From: SBAX01 sp964646605
Lineage (GTDB): Bacteria; Planctomycetota; Phycisphaerae; UBA1845
DNA: 34,984 nucleotides
Direction: 5' to 3'
Assembly: GCA_964646605.1 (NCBI GenBank)
Contig: CAZYEX010000004.1
Span: 1-34,984 of the forward strand
In this document: positions 15,182 through 24,134 of the stretch, one piece after another
Position numbering within the stretch: position 1 is the first letter of the stretch
Layout of the letters: each line of letters starts with the position of its first letter
Translations under genes and position numbers: made by a program
Notes under the pieces: generated by a model
What the model saw: only the letters and a program-made list of their open reading frames with translations
Database searches by the model: none
Told to the model about the DNA's origin: nothing

Positions 15182-17890
15182 TACCTGGGGAACTTCCAAA
15201 TCTCCGCTAGACTTTACGCACAGGGACTTTGGCCCGATTGCGTGAGAGACGAAAGGTTCACCAGCGCGGCGGGTCACGTCGAGTGTGACACTAGATGCGA
15301 CTGCTCGAGTCAGCCTTGTACCCTATGCCTAGGATCCGAAGCAGATTTCGACGTCACTACTTCGGCGAACGGTTATACCATCACGACCCATGCCAAAGCG
15401 CAACCGGGATGGAATGTTGCTGATGATCTTCGTGCGTCGGCCCGTGCCAGCGTCCAGGCCACAGTGCTTGATGGTCTAGTACGCTGCACCGTCGATGGAG
15501 TCAATAAGAGTGTCATTGAGGGAGTAGAGACTTCTTGGGCCATACACAGGGAGGTCACTGGAACCCCAGGAACGCTGCTCAATTTTGGCTACGAATTGTG
15601 GGAATCTCAGTGCTGGGCCATCGGGGCAGCGACGCGCAGCGAGGTAACGTGCACCCTCACGGTTTCATGCACGCCGGCGGTATCCGGTGGCACTCGTAGC
15701 TGGATCAATCCAAGCGGCGGCTCCTATCAAACCGCGAGCAACTGGTCAACGGACTGCGTTCCGGCCCACGACCCGCCTCAGCGCAGCGACATCGCCAGTT
15801 TTGCCCTTTCAAGCGGGTCGTTCATCCCCGTCAGTGGTGCGGGCGCTACGGCCGGTCAATGGTTGGTGAGCAACAGCCCGATCGAGTACAGCGGAAGTGC
15901 GCAGGTGTTCTCGACGTCTGCGACAGCCCCCTCGCTTCACATCCTTCAGGGCGGGCAGCTTCGCCTGGCGAGCGGCGCATCGCTGGAGTCGGTTCACACC
16001 TTCGTCGGCCTAAGCGGCGCTACGGACTCCAAACTAGAGGTCAAGGGCGGGAGCTGGACCAATTCCGCAGCCGCCAAGATCGGGCGGGGGAGCGTGGATG
16101 TCCTGGACGGCGGCACGGCCTCCGCGGGAGCACTCTCGATCGGCTTGGGGAACGGTCCGGCTACGGTGCACGTGACGGGTGACGCTTCCAGCTTCGATGT
16201 GACTGGGGCGTTTGTTGTGGGAGACACGACGGCCGGGACGCTGGAGATCGACAGGGGCTTGTTCACGGTGACACCGCTCACCACCGCACCGCAGATCGGC
16301 AAGTCCGCCCCGGGCACGGTGACGGTCCGCGGCGATGACTCGAGCTTCAGTTCGTACGGACGCTTCCAGGTGGACCACTCCCTGATCGTCGGGGAGGGGG
16401 CGAGCGGTCGCCTGAACGTGCAGCGCGGTGGGTCTGTCAGCATCGACCCGGACCTCGTCGTCGGCGGGTACGGGGCGAACCCCGGCGGCGAAGTGGTCGT
16501 CGATGCCCAAGGCGGGGTCAGTACCATGAATGTTCTTGGGGGAACCTTTGTAAACGCCACGGAGCTGCAAGAGATTGTCGTTCAAAATGGCGGTCGGCTC
16601 AGTACCAAGGAACTCTTCATCGGGAACCGTCTGCTTCGGCCTGTGGCGGCGGATGTCACGCTCCGTGGATCGAGCGGAAGCTTTCCCACCCTGACCGTGG
16701 GAACACCAGGCGGAGGAGGCGAGGGGACCTTTGTCGGGGACGAGGTTCCGGGCCAACTCAACATCCAAGCCGGAGCGAGTGCGGAACTGAACAATGGACT
16801 GTACGTCGGGGCGGGAGGGCAGGGGATCGTGATCGTCTCGGGTCCGGCCGCCCCACCCCAGCCGACCTCGACGCTGACGGTGACCGGCGAAACGCAGGTC
16901 GGACTTGACGCTCCGGGCATCGTGCAACTCGACGCCGGGGCGGTCATGGTAAACAACGGCGATTTGTGGATCGGGCTGGGCGGCGGCAATCCCAGCGGAT
17001 CGGTTAAGTTGAACGAGGGCGGTTTTCTCCGCGTGAACGGAACGCTCTCCGTGGGCGCGTCCGGGATTGGTTTGCTGAACATTCTCTCCGGCTCGGCCGT
17101 TCGGTGCAGCACGCTGCTGGTCGGCGGGGATACGCCTGCGGCAACAGGAATCATCGGGGCGAGTTTCGCGTCGTTTTTGACGGTTGATGGAAACACGCAG
17201 GTGGGCATGAGTTCCGGTTACGGCGCGATTCTGCTGGACGATCCGAGCGCGACCCTGCGCATCAACGGAACCATGACCATCGGCAATCCCAACGGCGGCC
17301 CGGGCGGAGGAGCCGTCGCTCTGGTGGATGCAAGAATCGAAGGGACCGGCAACATCGTCGTGAACAAGAACGGCAGCCTGACCGGGACGGGGACCGTGGC
17401 CGTCCCCCACATAGCTGCGGGCGGGGTCATCTCGCCCGGATTTTCGCCGGGCACACTGACCATCGAGGGCGATTTCGACTTGCGCCCCACCGGCGTGTTG
17501 GTCATGGAGTACGAGGGCACCAATCCCGGCGAGTTCGATCGCTTGATCGTGACCGGAACGGCGACATTGGGCGGTAGACTAGAGGTCCACTTCCGCAACG
17601 GATTCGCTCCCGCCGATCCGCAAGCATTCATCCGATCGCAGAACTTCGTCGAGGCCGCTGGAGGCGCCGCGGGCGACTACGACCAGCGCATCTACGCCTT
17701 CCCCGACCTCTTCGCCGACTTCGACGACGACGGGGACAAGGACCTTTCCGACGTGGCCGCGTTCCAGAATTGCGCCGGGTTGTCGGGGGCGGAGTTGGAG
17801 CCCGCCTGTGCTCGCGCGGATTGGGAAAACAACGGCATATTGAATGACGTTGAGGTTCGTGAGCTGAGCGCGCGACTGACGGGACCATGA
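15095..17890 (+). CDS. Secreted beta-helix repeat protein with dockerin-like end, paralogue 1
   Basis: The ATG at 15095 has GGAGGA 6 nt upstream and a signal peptide (MSTRTSIVTVVILTVLLLAG, cleavage near EVRA/DC). The protein has 931 residues. Residues about 25-195 form a Cys-containing domain I do not recognise. From about 205 (SWINPSGGSYQTASNWSTDC) to about 830 it is a long glycine-rich array of short repeats such as LTVxGxTQVGxxxPGxVxLxxG and VDVLDGGTA, the T5SS/PEP-CTERM-associated type expected to form a beta-helix or solenoid. After a jelly-roll-like stretch the C-terminus is an EF-hand/dockerin-like segment (DFDDDGDKDLSDVAAFQNC) ending in LTGP. No outer-membrane barrel is present, so it is not a classical autotransporter. 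It is presumably exported and surface-associated. The second paralogue begins 103 nt downstream. Confidence 0.75.
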   Translation: MSTRTSIVTVVILTVLLLAGEVRADCLDGYLGNFQISARLYAQGLWPDCVRDERFTSAAGHVECDTRCDCSSQPCTLCLGSEADFDVTTSANGYTITTHAKAQPGWNVADDLRASARASVQATVLDGLVRCTVDGVNKSVIEGVETSWAIHREVTGTPGTLLNFGYELWESQCWAIGAATRSEVTCTLTVSCTPAVSGGTRSWINPSGGSYQTASNWSTDCVPAHDPPQRSDIASFALSSGSFIPVSGAGATAGQWLVSNSPIEYSGSAQVFSTSATAPSLHILQGGQLRLASGASLESVHTFVGLSGATDSKLEVKGGSWTNSAAAKIGRGSVDVLDGGTASAGALSIGLGNGPATVHVTGDASSFDVTGAFVVGDTTAGTLEIDRGLFTVTPLTTAPQIGKSAPGTVTVRGDDSSFSSYGRFQVDHSLIVGEGASGRLNVQRGGSVSIDPDLVVGGYGANPGGEVVVDAQGGVSTMNVLGGTFVNATELQEIVVQNGGRLSTKELFIGNRLLRPVAADVTLRGSSGSFPTLTVGTPGGGGEGTFVGDEVPGQLNIQAGASAELNNGLYVGAGGQGIVIVSGPAAPPQPTSTLTVTGETQVGLDAPGIVQLDAGAVMVNNGDLWIGLGGGNPSGSVKLNEGGFLRVNGTLSVGASGIGLLNILSGSAVRCSTLLVGGDTPAATGIIGASFASFLTVDGNTQVGMSSGYGAILLDDPSATLRINGTMTIGNPNGGPGGGAVALVDARIEGTGNIVVNKNGSLTGTGTVAVPHIAAGGVISPGFSPGTLTIEGDFDLRPTGVLVMEYEGTNPGEFDRLIVTGTATLGGRLEVHFRNGFAPADPQAFIRSQNFVEAAGGAAGDYDQRIYAFPDLFADFDDDGDKDLSDVAAFQNCAGLSGAELEPACARADWENNGILNDVEVRELSARLTGP

Positions 17891-17966
17891 ATGCCGCGCG
17901 TGGGACGATGGGTCGGTGAAAACACGGCGATGAGAAATCGGCGTGCAAAGATAGACATCGGAGACA

Positions 17967-18080
17967 ATGGCGGGGAGTGTCGGAGGAGCAAACATGAGCA
18001 CGCGAACAAGTATCGTAACAGTCGTCATTCTAACGGTGCTGTTGTTAGCTGGCGAGGTCCGGGCGGATTGCCTCGACGGG
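17967..18080 (+). repeat. 114-bp identical leader, second copy
   Basis: This second copy of the leader is identical to 15068-15181, with the same ribosome binding site, signal peptide codons and sharp end after CGACGGG. The lower-GC codons here (for example ATTCTAACG, TTAGCT) differ from the flanking coding style. Confidence 0.95.
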
Positions 18081-20879
18081 CACCTAGAGAACTTCACGAT
18101 CAGTGCAGATGTCATCCTCACCTTTGGTACGCCTTCTTACGGGGTTTGCCCCCCACCCGTGGAAATGACGAGCAATTCCGGTGAGCTCTCGTGTCCCTTC
18201 AGGTGTGTGGTGAATGACGAGTGGACCATTTGCCCGGGTCCGAAAGTGACTTACAGCGTGAGTACTTCACCGACCGGTTACACGATTACTGCGACCGCCG
18301 AGGTGGATCCCAGGGAAGGCCAATACACTCATGGCTTTCTCCATGAGGCACAGGTCATCGTCTCGGTTGGCTTTGAACGGGTCGGCGGCCTCGTTGACTG
18401 CACCTTCCAAAGGGTTGATAAGAGGGTAGTGGAAGGCGTCGTGACGGAGATGAAGCGTTCCGATGAGTGGCCCCTTCGTTGCCTCGCTTCGGGTAACTAT
18501 GTTCCTGGTGCGGTTACGTGCCAGGCAACGGCTATCTGTACTCCCACCGTGTCCAGCACGCCCCGTAACTGGATCAACCCCAACGGCGGGTCGTATCAGG
18601 TTGCGAGCAACTGGACGACGGACTGTGTACCGGCGCATGATCCACCGCAGCGCAGCGACACCGCCTATTTTGCCCTTGCGAGCGGGGCGTTCATCCCCGT
18701 AAGCGGTTTGGGCGCCACGGCCGGTCAATGGGTGGTAATCAACAGCCCGATCGAGTACAGCGGAGGTGCGCAAGTGTTCTCGACCTCTGACACCAACCCG
18801 TCGGTAAGAATCCTTCAAGGCGGGCAGCTTCGCCTGGCGGGCTGGGCAGTTTTGGACTCGGTTCACGCAAGCGTCGGCGCAAGCGGGGCTACGAACTCCA
18901 TGCTGGAAGTCAAAGGCGGGAGCTGGACCAATTCGGCAAGCGCCAGAATCGGGCGGGGGAGTGTGGATGTCCTGGACGGCGGAACGGCCTCCACGAGTGC
19001 GCTTTCGGTCGGCGCGGGGAACGGTCCAGGCGCTCTGCACGTGACCGGCGACGCTTCCACTTTCGACGTGACCGGCGCGCTCGTCGTGGGGGACACGACC
19101 GCCGGGACGCTGGAGATCGACAAGGGCTTGTTCAAAGTGACACCGCTCATCACCGTGCCGGTGATCGGCAAGTCCGCTCCGGGTACTGTGACCGTCCGCG
19201 GCGATGACTCGAGCCTCAGTTCGTACGGTCGCTTGCAGACGAACCGCACGCTGATCGTCGGGGACGGGGCGAGTGGTCGATTAAACGTACAGCGCGGCGG
19301 GCACGTCAGCATCGACCGAGACCTCATCGTCGGTGGGTACGGGGCGAACCCCGCAGGCGAGGTGATTGTCGATGCCCAGGGCGGGGTCAATACCCTGGAT
19401 GTTCTTGGGGGGACCTTCGTAAGCGCCACGGAGCTCCAAGAGATTGTCGTTCAGAATGGCGGTCGGGTCAGCACCAACGAGCTCGTCATCGGGGACCGTC
19501 AGCTTCGGCCTGGGGCGGCGGATGTCACGCTCCGTGGCGCGAGCGGGAGCTTTCCGACCCTGACCGTAGGGATTGTAGGCGGAGGGGGCGCGGGGACTTG
19601 GGTTGGAGACGACGTTGTTCCGGGACAGCTCAACATCCAAGCCGGGGCGAGCGCGGAACTGAACAACGGACTATACGTCGGGGGCTTGGGGCAGGGGATT
19701 GTGATGGTTTCCGGGCTGAACGCTCCGCCGGGACCGGCCTCGTTGCTGAAGGTGGCCGGGGAAACGCAGGTCGGTATTAGCGCTCCGGGCATCGTGCAAC
19801 TCGACGCCGAGGCGTTCATGGAAAACAACGGGGATATGAAGATCGGCCTGGGCAGCGGCAATCCCAGCGGATCGGTGAACGTGAACTCCGGCTCGTTCAT
19901 ACGGGTGCACGGGACACTCTCCGTGGGCGCGTCCGGGATCGGCTTGCTCAACATTCTCGGTTCACCGAACGTGCCCCCGTCGGGTGTTCGTTGCGATACG
20001 CTTCTGGTGGGCGGCGATACGCTTGCGGCAACAGGGATCATCGTGGCATCTTTCGTTTCGCAATCGACGCCTGTACCACTCTTTTCGCATTTGACGGTTG
20101 ATGGGAACACGCAGGTGGGCGTCAGTTCCGGGCGCGGCGAAATTCTGCTGGCCGATGCGAGTGGGAGGCTGACCATCAACGGGACCCTGACCATCGGAAA
20201 CGCTAGCGGCGGTCCCGGCGGGGGAGCGGTGGCCCTCGTGGATGCGACGATCGACGGAACCGGGAACATCGTCGTCAACAAGAATGGGAGCCTCATCGGA
20301 ACCGGGACGCTGTTCGTCCCCAATCCTGTCAGCAACGGGGGGCTGATCTCGATCGCGCCGAGCGGTGCTCCGTCGCCGAATGGGGCCGCGGCGACGAAGG
20401 TGACCGCCGACGGGCACATCGCGGCCCTGGTGTCGCCCCGAACGTTGACCATCGAGGGCGATTACGAGCAGCTTCCTACCGGCGTGCTGGTGATCGGGTA
20501 CGCGGGACTCAATCCCGGTGAGTTCGATGTCCTCCACGTGACCGGACAGACCACGCTCGGCGGGCGACTCGAGGTCCACTTCCGCGGCGGCTTCTCTCCC
20601 GACGCCCCGGCGGAGTTCATTCAGTCGCAATCCTTCGTCGAGGCCGATGGTGGGATTACCGGCGATTACGACGAGCGCATCTACGCCTTCCCCGATCTCT
20701 TCGCCGACTTCGACGACGATGGCGACAAGGACCTGCGCGACGTGGGCGATTTCCAGAACTGCTTTGGCTTGTCCGGCGTGGAACTTGAGCCTGCGTGTGA
20801 GCGCGCGGATTGGGAGAGTGACGGCGTGATTGGTGGGCGTGAGATTCAAGAGTTGGGCGCGCGACTCACCGGACCATGA
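17994..20879 (+). CDS. Secreted beta-helix repeat protein with dockerin-like end, paralogue 2
   Basis: This 961-residue tandem paralogue of the preceding gene has the same signal peptide. The N-terminal domain (about 25-195) is clearly related, sharing GYTIT and a VDKRVVEGV/VNKSVIEGV element, but is far more diverged than the rest. The beta-helix region from NWINPNGGSYQVASNW onward matches paralogue 1 closely, by eye roughly 85% in DNA. It carries extra segments, including an insertion near the end of the helix (IAPSGAPSPNGAAATKVTAD). The terminal motif DFDDDGDKDLRDVGDFQNCF again ends in LTGP. It is expected to be exported. The CRTAC1-like gene follows after 120 nt. Confidence 0.75.
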   Translation: MSTRTSIVTVVILTVLLLAGEVRADCLDGHLENFTISADVILTFGTPSYGVCPPPVEMTSNSGELSCPFRCVVNDEWTICPGPKVTYSVSTSPTGYTITATAEVDPREGQYTHGFLHEAQVIVSVGFERVGGLVDCTFQRVDKRVVEGVVTEMKRSDEWPLRCLASGNYVPGAVTCQATAICTPTVSSTPRNWINPNGGSYQVASNWTTDCVPAHDPPQRSDTAYFALASGAFIPVSGLGATAGQWVVINSPIEYSGGAQVFSTSDTNPSVRILQGGQLRLAGWAVLDSVHASVGASGATNSMLEVKGGSWTNSASARIGRGSVDVLDGGTASTSALSVGAGNGPGALHVTGDASTFDVTGALVVGDTTAGTLEIDKGLFKVTPLITVPVIGKSAPGTVTVRGDDSSLSSYGRLQTNRTLIVGDGASGRLNVQRGGHVSIDRDLIVGGYGANPAGEVIVDAQGGVNTLDVLGGTFVSATELQEIVVQNGGRVSTNELVIGDRQLRPGAADVTLRGASGSFPTLTVGIVGGGGAGTWVGDDVVPGQLNIQAGASAELNNGLYVGGLGQGIVMVSGLNAPPGPASLLKVAGETQVGISAPGIVQLDAEAFMENNGDMKIGLGSGNPSGSVNVNSGSFIRVHGTLSVGASGIGLLNILGSPNVPPSGVRCDTLLVGGDTLAATGIIVASFVSQSTPVPLFSHLTVDGNTQVGVSSGRGEILLADASGRLTINGTLTIGNASGGPGGGAVALVDATIDGTGNIVVNKNGSLIGTGTLFVPNPVSNGGLISIAPSGAPSPNGAAATKVTADGHIAALVSPRTLTIEGDYEQLPTGVLVIGYAGLNPGEFDVLHVTGQTTLGGRLEVHFRGGFSPDAPAEFIQSQSFVEADGGITGDYDERIYAFPDLFADFDDDGDKDLRDVGDFQNCFGLSGVELEPACERADWESDGVIGGREIQELGARLTGP

Positions 20880-20950
20880 TCCTCAATCGACCTGGGGAAA
20901 CGATTCCAGAATGTCGACGCTGATGGTCGGATCATCTTCACCTACAACAA

Positions 20951-21087
20951 AGCGAAGTGACGGAGGTCGCGAAAGCGGAAGCCGTCATCACGGTCATTCA
21001 TGAAGAGCAAGCCTCGGCCCAATCGACGCCGTAACCTCCTGGTCCGTTGGGGCGGATTGAGCGTGGCGGGCACGGCCGTTCTGGCGG
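20951..21087 (+). repeat. 137-bp direct repeat, right copy
   Basis: This copy pairs with 14871-15007. Its first about 84 bases are a non-coding relic of the cytochrome 3' end, still readable in frame as SEVTEVAKAEAVITVIHEEQ and on to a stop. From 21000 it is the functional start of the CRTAC1-like gene. Confidence 0.9.
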
Positions 21088-22826
21088 CCGTTATATCCCT
21101 CGCCAGCCGCCGCGAACGTCTGATCATCGCCCCCGCAGGGACTGGTACCGCGGGGGTGACCAGCATTCTCGAGCGAACGGCCCAGGACCGCGACATTCCC
21201 ATTCAGTTCGAGGAGATTACTGCCCGGGTCGGTGTCAACTTCCGGCATTTTCCGGCCATGCGGGCCTCCTACATCGCCGAAGACATGGGTTCGGGATTGG
21301 CGTGGGGGGATTATGACGGCGACGGGTATCCCGACCTGTTCCTCGTCAACTTCGTGGGGTCGGTCGTTCCCAGCGCGGCGAACGATCCGCAGGCGGGTCG
21401 CTCGCGCCTCTATCGAAACGTGAAGGGGGAGCGCTTCGAGGACGTCACCGATGCCGCCGGAATCCGTTTCGCCGGTTTCGGTATGGGCGCCAGTTGGGGC
21501 GACCACGACAACGACGGCGACCTCGACCTGTACGTTACCGCCTTCGGCGACAACGTTCTTTATGAAAACCTTGGCGACGGATCGTTTCGCGATGTCACCC
21601 AGCTCCGCGGCGTTCAGGATTCCCGCTTCAGCTCGGGTTGCTCGTGGGCGGACTACGATCGTGACGGGGACCTGGACCTCTACGTCTGTAACTATGTCGA
21701 TTTCGTCTTCCGAGAGGGCGACCGCGCCCTTGCCGACCCCCAGTACCTTGAACAGCCGTACACCTTGAATCCCAACGCGTATGCGCCCGTTGCGAACTCC
21801 CTCTTCCGCAACAACGGCGACGGGACGTTTAGCGATATAGCGGTTCTCGCTCGTGTCGATGACCCCAAGGGGCGAAGCCTCTCCGCCTCCTGGTTCGACA
21901 TGGACAACGACGGCTGGCCTGACCTCTACGTGGCCAACGACGTGTCCTACAACGGCGTGTTTCGTAACCGAGGCGACGGTACGTTCGAGGATATCGGCGC
22001 GACGTCCCTGGCTGCTGACTATCGAAGCGCCATGGGCCTGGCTGTCGCCGACTTCGATAACGATCTCGACCTGGACCTCGTCATCACCCACTGGATCGCC
22101 CAGGAGAACGCCCTGTTTCGAAACATGCTGCTGGATGCCGCGGGTGGTCAGAAGTCGAACGGCGAACTCTGGTTCCTTGACGCCGCCGACGAGTTCGGCC
22201 TGGGGCAAATCGCGCTCGACATGGTCGGCTGGGCGACGGGTTTCTGCGACTTCGACAACGACGGCCTGCGCGATTTGTGGATGGTCAACGGTCACACGTT
22301 TGAGAACGGACGGCAACCGAACGTCCTTATTCCGCAACCTCCCTTTCTATTCTGGAACCGCGGGAAGGACGGATTCGTCGAAGTGGCGGCCCGCGCTTGC
22401 CCTCGCCTGGCGAGACCCTTCGTGGGTCGGGGCGGTGCGCAGGCCGATTTTGATCGCGACGGGCGCGTTGATCTGGCGCTTCTCGCCCACAGCGAGGAGG
22501 CCGTCATCCTGCGAAATACGTCGCCCTCGCCCGGCCATTGGCTGCGCGTCCGGTTGCGACAGTCCGGAGGGAATACCATGGCTATCGGCGCCCGCGTGTA
22601 CGTCACATCCGGGGGAGTGACGCAAATGGAGGAGGTCGGCAGCAGCTCGTCGTATCTGTCCCAAAGCGAGCTGACGCCGCACTTCGGGCTGGGCAAGGAG
22701 AACTCCGCGGAATCCGTACGCATCCTCTGGCCCGACGGGGAACAGGAGGTGCTGACCGCAGTACCTGCAGACCAAGAGCTACAACGGACACACGCGGCGC
22801 GCTACCCCGTGGGGCCTTCGCCCTAA
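21000..22826 (+). CDS. CRTAC1-like FG-GAP/VCBS propeller protein with ASPIC/UnbV domain
   Basis: This 608-residue exported protein has an Arg-rich N-terminus (NRRRNLLVRW) and a hydrophobic stretch at about 17-35, acting as a signal anchor and possibly Tat-like. Seven Asp-rich Ca-binding loops follow (DYDGDGYPDLF, DHDNDGDLDLY, DYDRDGDLDLY, DMDNDGWPDLY, DFDNDLDLDLV, DFDNDGLRDLW, DFDRDGRVDLA), consistent with a seven-bladed FG-GAP propeller. The C-terminus (about 515-590) is an ASPIC/UnbV domain (GARVYVTSGGVTQMEEV, then ILWPDGEQ). The ATG has only a weak upstream site. In the original arrangement it overlapped the cytochrome gene by 35 nt, so it may have depended on coupled translation. It is probably periplasmic or surface-located, perhaps a partner of the cytochrome. 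The function is not known. Confidence 0.85.
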   Translation: MKSKPRPNRRRNLLVRWGGLSVAGTAVLAAVISLASRRERLIIAPAGTGTAGVTSILERTAQDRDIPIQFEEITARVGVNFRHFPAMRASYIAEDMGSGLAWGDYDGDGYPDLFLVNFVGSVVPSAANDPQAGRSRLYRNVKGERFEDVTDAAGIRFAGFGMGASWGDHDNDGDLDLYVTAFGDNVLYENLGDGSFRDVTQLRGVQDSRFSSGCSWADYDRDGDLDLYVCNYVDFVFREGDRALADPQYLEQPYTLNPNAYAPVANSLFRNNGDGTFSDIAVLARVDDPKGRSLSASWFDMDNDGWPDLYVANDVSYNGVFRNRGDGTFEDIGATSLAADYRSAMGLAVADFDNDLDLDLVITHWIAQENALFRNMLLDAAGGQKSNGELWFLDAADEFGLGQIALDMVGWATGFCDFDNDGLRDLWMVNGHTFENGRQPNVLIPQPPFLFWNRGKDGFVEVAARACPRLARPFVGRGGAQADFDRDGRVDLALLAHSEEAVILRNTSPSPGHWLRVRLRQSGGNTMAIGARVYVTSGGVTQMEEVGSSSSYLSQSELTPHFGLGKENSAESVRILWPDGEQEVLTAVPADQELQRTHAARYPVGPSP

Positions 22827-22956
22827 CGACGTCGGTGCTCGGAGCTTCAACTGGGAGCGGCGTTGTCGCCGCGTAGGGGGGGGACCCGATTCTGTTCGCG
22901 TTCGCCGTGCTTCGTCATGACGGCGTTCCGCAGGCCCGTGGCTCCGCCGCGATCAA

Positions 22957-22978
22957 CACTGGCTGCAAGCAGCCAGTG
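22957..22978. terminator. Bidirectional terminator between convergent genes
   Basis: CACTGGCTG (22957-22965), loop CAAG, CAGCCAGTG (22970-22978) is a perfect 9-bp stem. It lies between the plus-strand CRTAC1-like stop (22826) and the minus-strand protease stop (22999), and on the plus strand is followed by a T-rich CCCTTCTT. Position and shape fit a shared terminator. Confidence 0.6.
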
Positions 22979-22998
22979 GCACCCTTCTTACACCCGTC

Positions 22999-23943
22999 TC
23001 ATTCACCAGTCCGCTCGGCCAGATACAGAACTCTCCGCGGACCTTCGATCACCACAAGGTACTTGGAGAGGACGTCGATGCCGAGTATGCCATCGACTTT
23101 GGCGAGCAGCGCTTCTCTCCCTTCCGGGTCAGGTCCCGCTGACTTGACCATGATGGGAATATCCGTCAGGCGGATCGTCCCCAGGCGAAGTTCCGGCAGT
23201 CTCGCGACGCGCCCCGAGGTTTCCCCGGTGACCGTCCAGACGACGGTTTCGGGAGCACCTTCCAACGATTCGCCTTGCAGGCGGCCCCACGCCGTGCCGG
23301 TCAGTAGGGTGAGTCTGGAGCCGGTATCGAGGATTAGTTTGAGCTCCTCGGTTCCGGATTCACCCGTGATACAAGGGAGGTCGTTGAGCAGCCCTAACGG
23401 CAGGACGGTCGCCGTTTCTTGAATGCCGAATCGCTCGAGGAGTTCCGTGACCGGTACGGTTTTTCCGCCGAAAAACCGTTTTTCGCGTGCATCGAACCCG
23501 AAGACGAACTCTCGCAGAACATCCCACCCGAGAAGCCCGCCCAGTTCGCGTTCGAGCTGTGTGGTAAGCGGCTGAAGGTCCAGGACGATCACTTCTTCGG
23601 GGTAGCGCAGGCGCCAGGAGGCGAATCGAACGGCGCCTGAAAGAACCCTCACGGCCTGAATGGGTTCGTTGTCCGACAGGTCGGACGTTACTCCGACGCT
23701 TTCTCCCGTCGCCTGGAGCCTGGAAGCGACATGCGGGGTAACCACGGTGCGGGCGCTCGCGGTGTCGACCAGATACCACCCTTGGATTCCGCCGACTTCG
23801 GCTTGGGTGAGGAAGTGACCGTGACTCGTGAAGATGGCTGGGAGACGCGGGCCGCGGAACCACGAGACCGTAGACGGACCCGCGACACCCACGACCCCAA
23901 TCAGCAGCGTCCCGAGGAGAAAAGTCGTTCTGCGGTGTCTCAT
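22999..23943 (-). CDS. Membrane-anchored retropepsin-like aspartic protease with two lobes
   Basis: The ATG at 23943 gives 314 residues with an N-terminal signal anchor (about 6-22, after MRHRR). A longer form from a GTG at 23994 is less likely. Two homologous pepsin-like lobes follow. The first has YLVDTASARTVV (Asp60) and the later motif GGLLGWDVL; the second has LILDTGSRLTLL (Asp206) and DGILGIDVL. Each lobe thus shows the DT(G/A)S and hydrophobic-Gly pair of the retropepsin/Asp_protease_2 family, fused in one chain as in an intramolecular dimer. The first motif has Ala in place of Gly, so activity may be reduced. It is expected outside the cytoplasm. It converges with the CRTAC1-like gene, and the tryptophanase gene ends 191 nt upstream on the same strand. 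Confidence 0.75.
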   Translation of the reverse strand: MRHRRTTFLLGTLLIGVVGVAGPSTVSWFRGPRLPAIFTSHGHFLTQAEVGGIQGWYLVDTASARTVVTPHVASRLQATGESVGVTSDLSDNEPIQAVRVLSGAVRFASWRLRYPEEVIVLDLQPLTTQLERELGGLLGWDVLREFVFGFDAREKRFFGGKTVPVTELLERFGIQETATVLPLGLLNDLPCITGESGTEELKLILDTGSRLTLLTGTAWGRLQGESLEGAPETVVWTVTGETSGRVARLPELRLGTIRLTDIPIMVKSAGPDPEGREALLAKVDGILGIDVLSKYLVVIEGPRRVLYLAERTGE

Positions 23944-24080
23944 TCGCCTACCCGCCCATCGTTCGGCGCGGTGCCTCCCGCGACCGATCCTCACTCAAGG
24001 ACGATTCGCAAACGAGGACACAATATTTCGCCCGGTGAGCCTGTCCGCAGCGACGTTATGAGCGCGCCGGCTATGGAACC

Positions 24081-24118
24081 CCTCCTGCGTGGAGGAACAG
24101 CCCCGAGCCCAAGGCTCG
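24081..24118 (-). terminator. Two adjacent hairpins after the tryptophanase gene
   Basis: CCTCC/GGAGG (24081-24085, 24091-24095) and CGAGCC/GGCTCG (24104-24109, 24113-24118) are two perfect short stems just past the tryptophanase stop at 24135, where the long minus-strand operon should end. They lack a T-run, so they may act with Rho or as stabilising 3' structures. Confidence 0.35.
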
Positions 24119-24134
24119 CTGGATCACTCGGGAA

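Larger units (their letters stand above)
15008..20950 (+). other. About 6-kb inserted block between cytochrome and CRTAC1-like genes
   Basis: The block is bounded by the two 137-bp repeat copies and contains only the two beta-helix paralogues plus short spacers. No transposase, integrase or terminal inverted repeat is visible. Bases 20907-20950 may include a further scrap of cytochrome-like sequence (DADGRIIFT in one frame, compared with DADGQIVFT in the cytochrome). The arrangement fits single-crossover integration of a circle that carried the junction sequence, or an ectopic duplication. Confidence 0.65.

Noticed and set aside
15008..20950. Insertion sequence or transposon carrying the beta-helix genes
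   Set aside because: No transposase, integrase or terminal inverted repeats are visible, and the flanking duplication of 137 bp is much longer than transposon target duplications.
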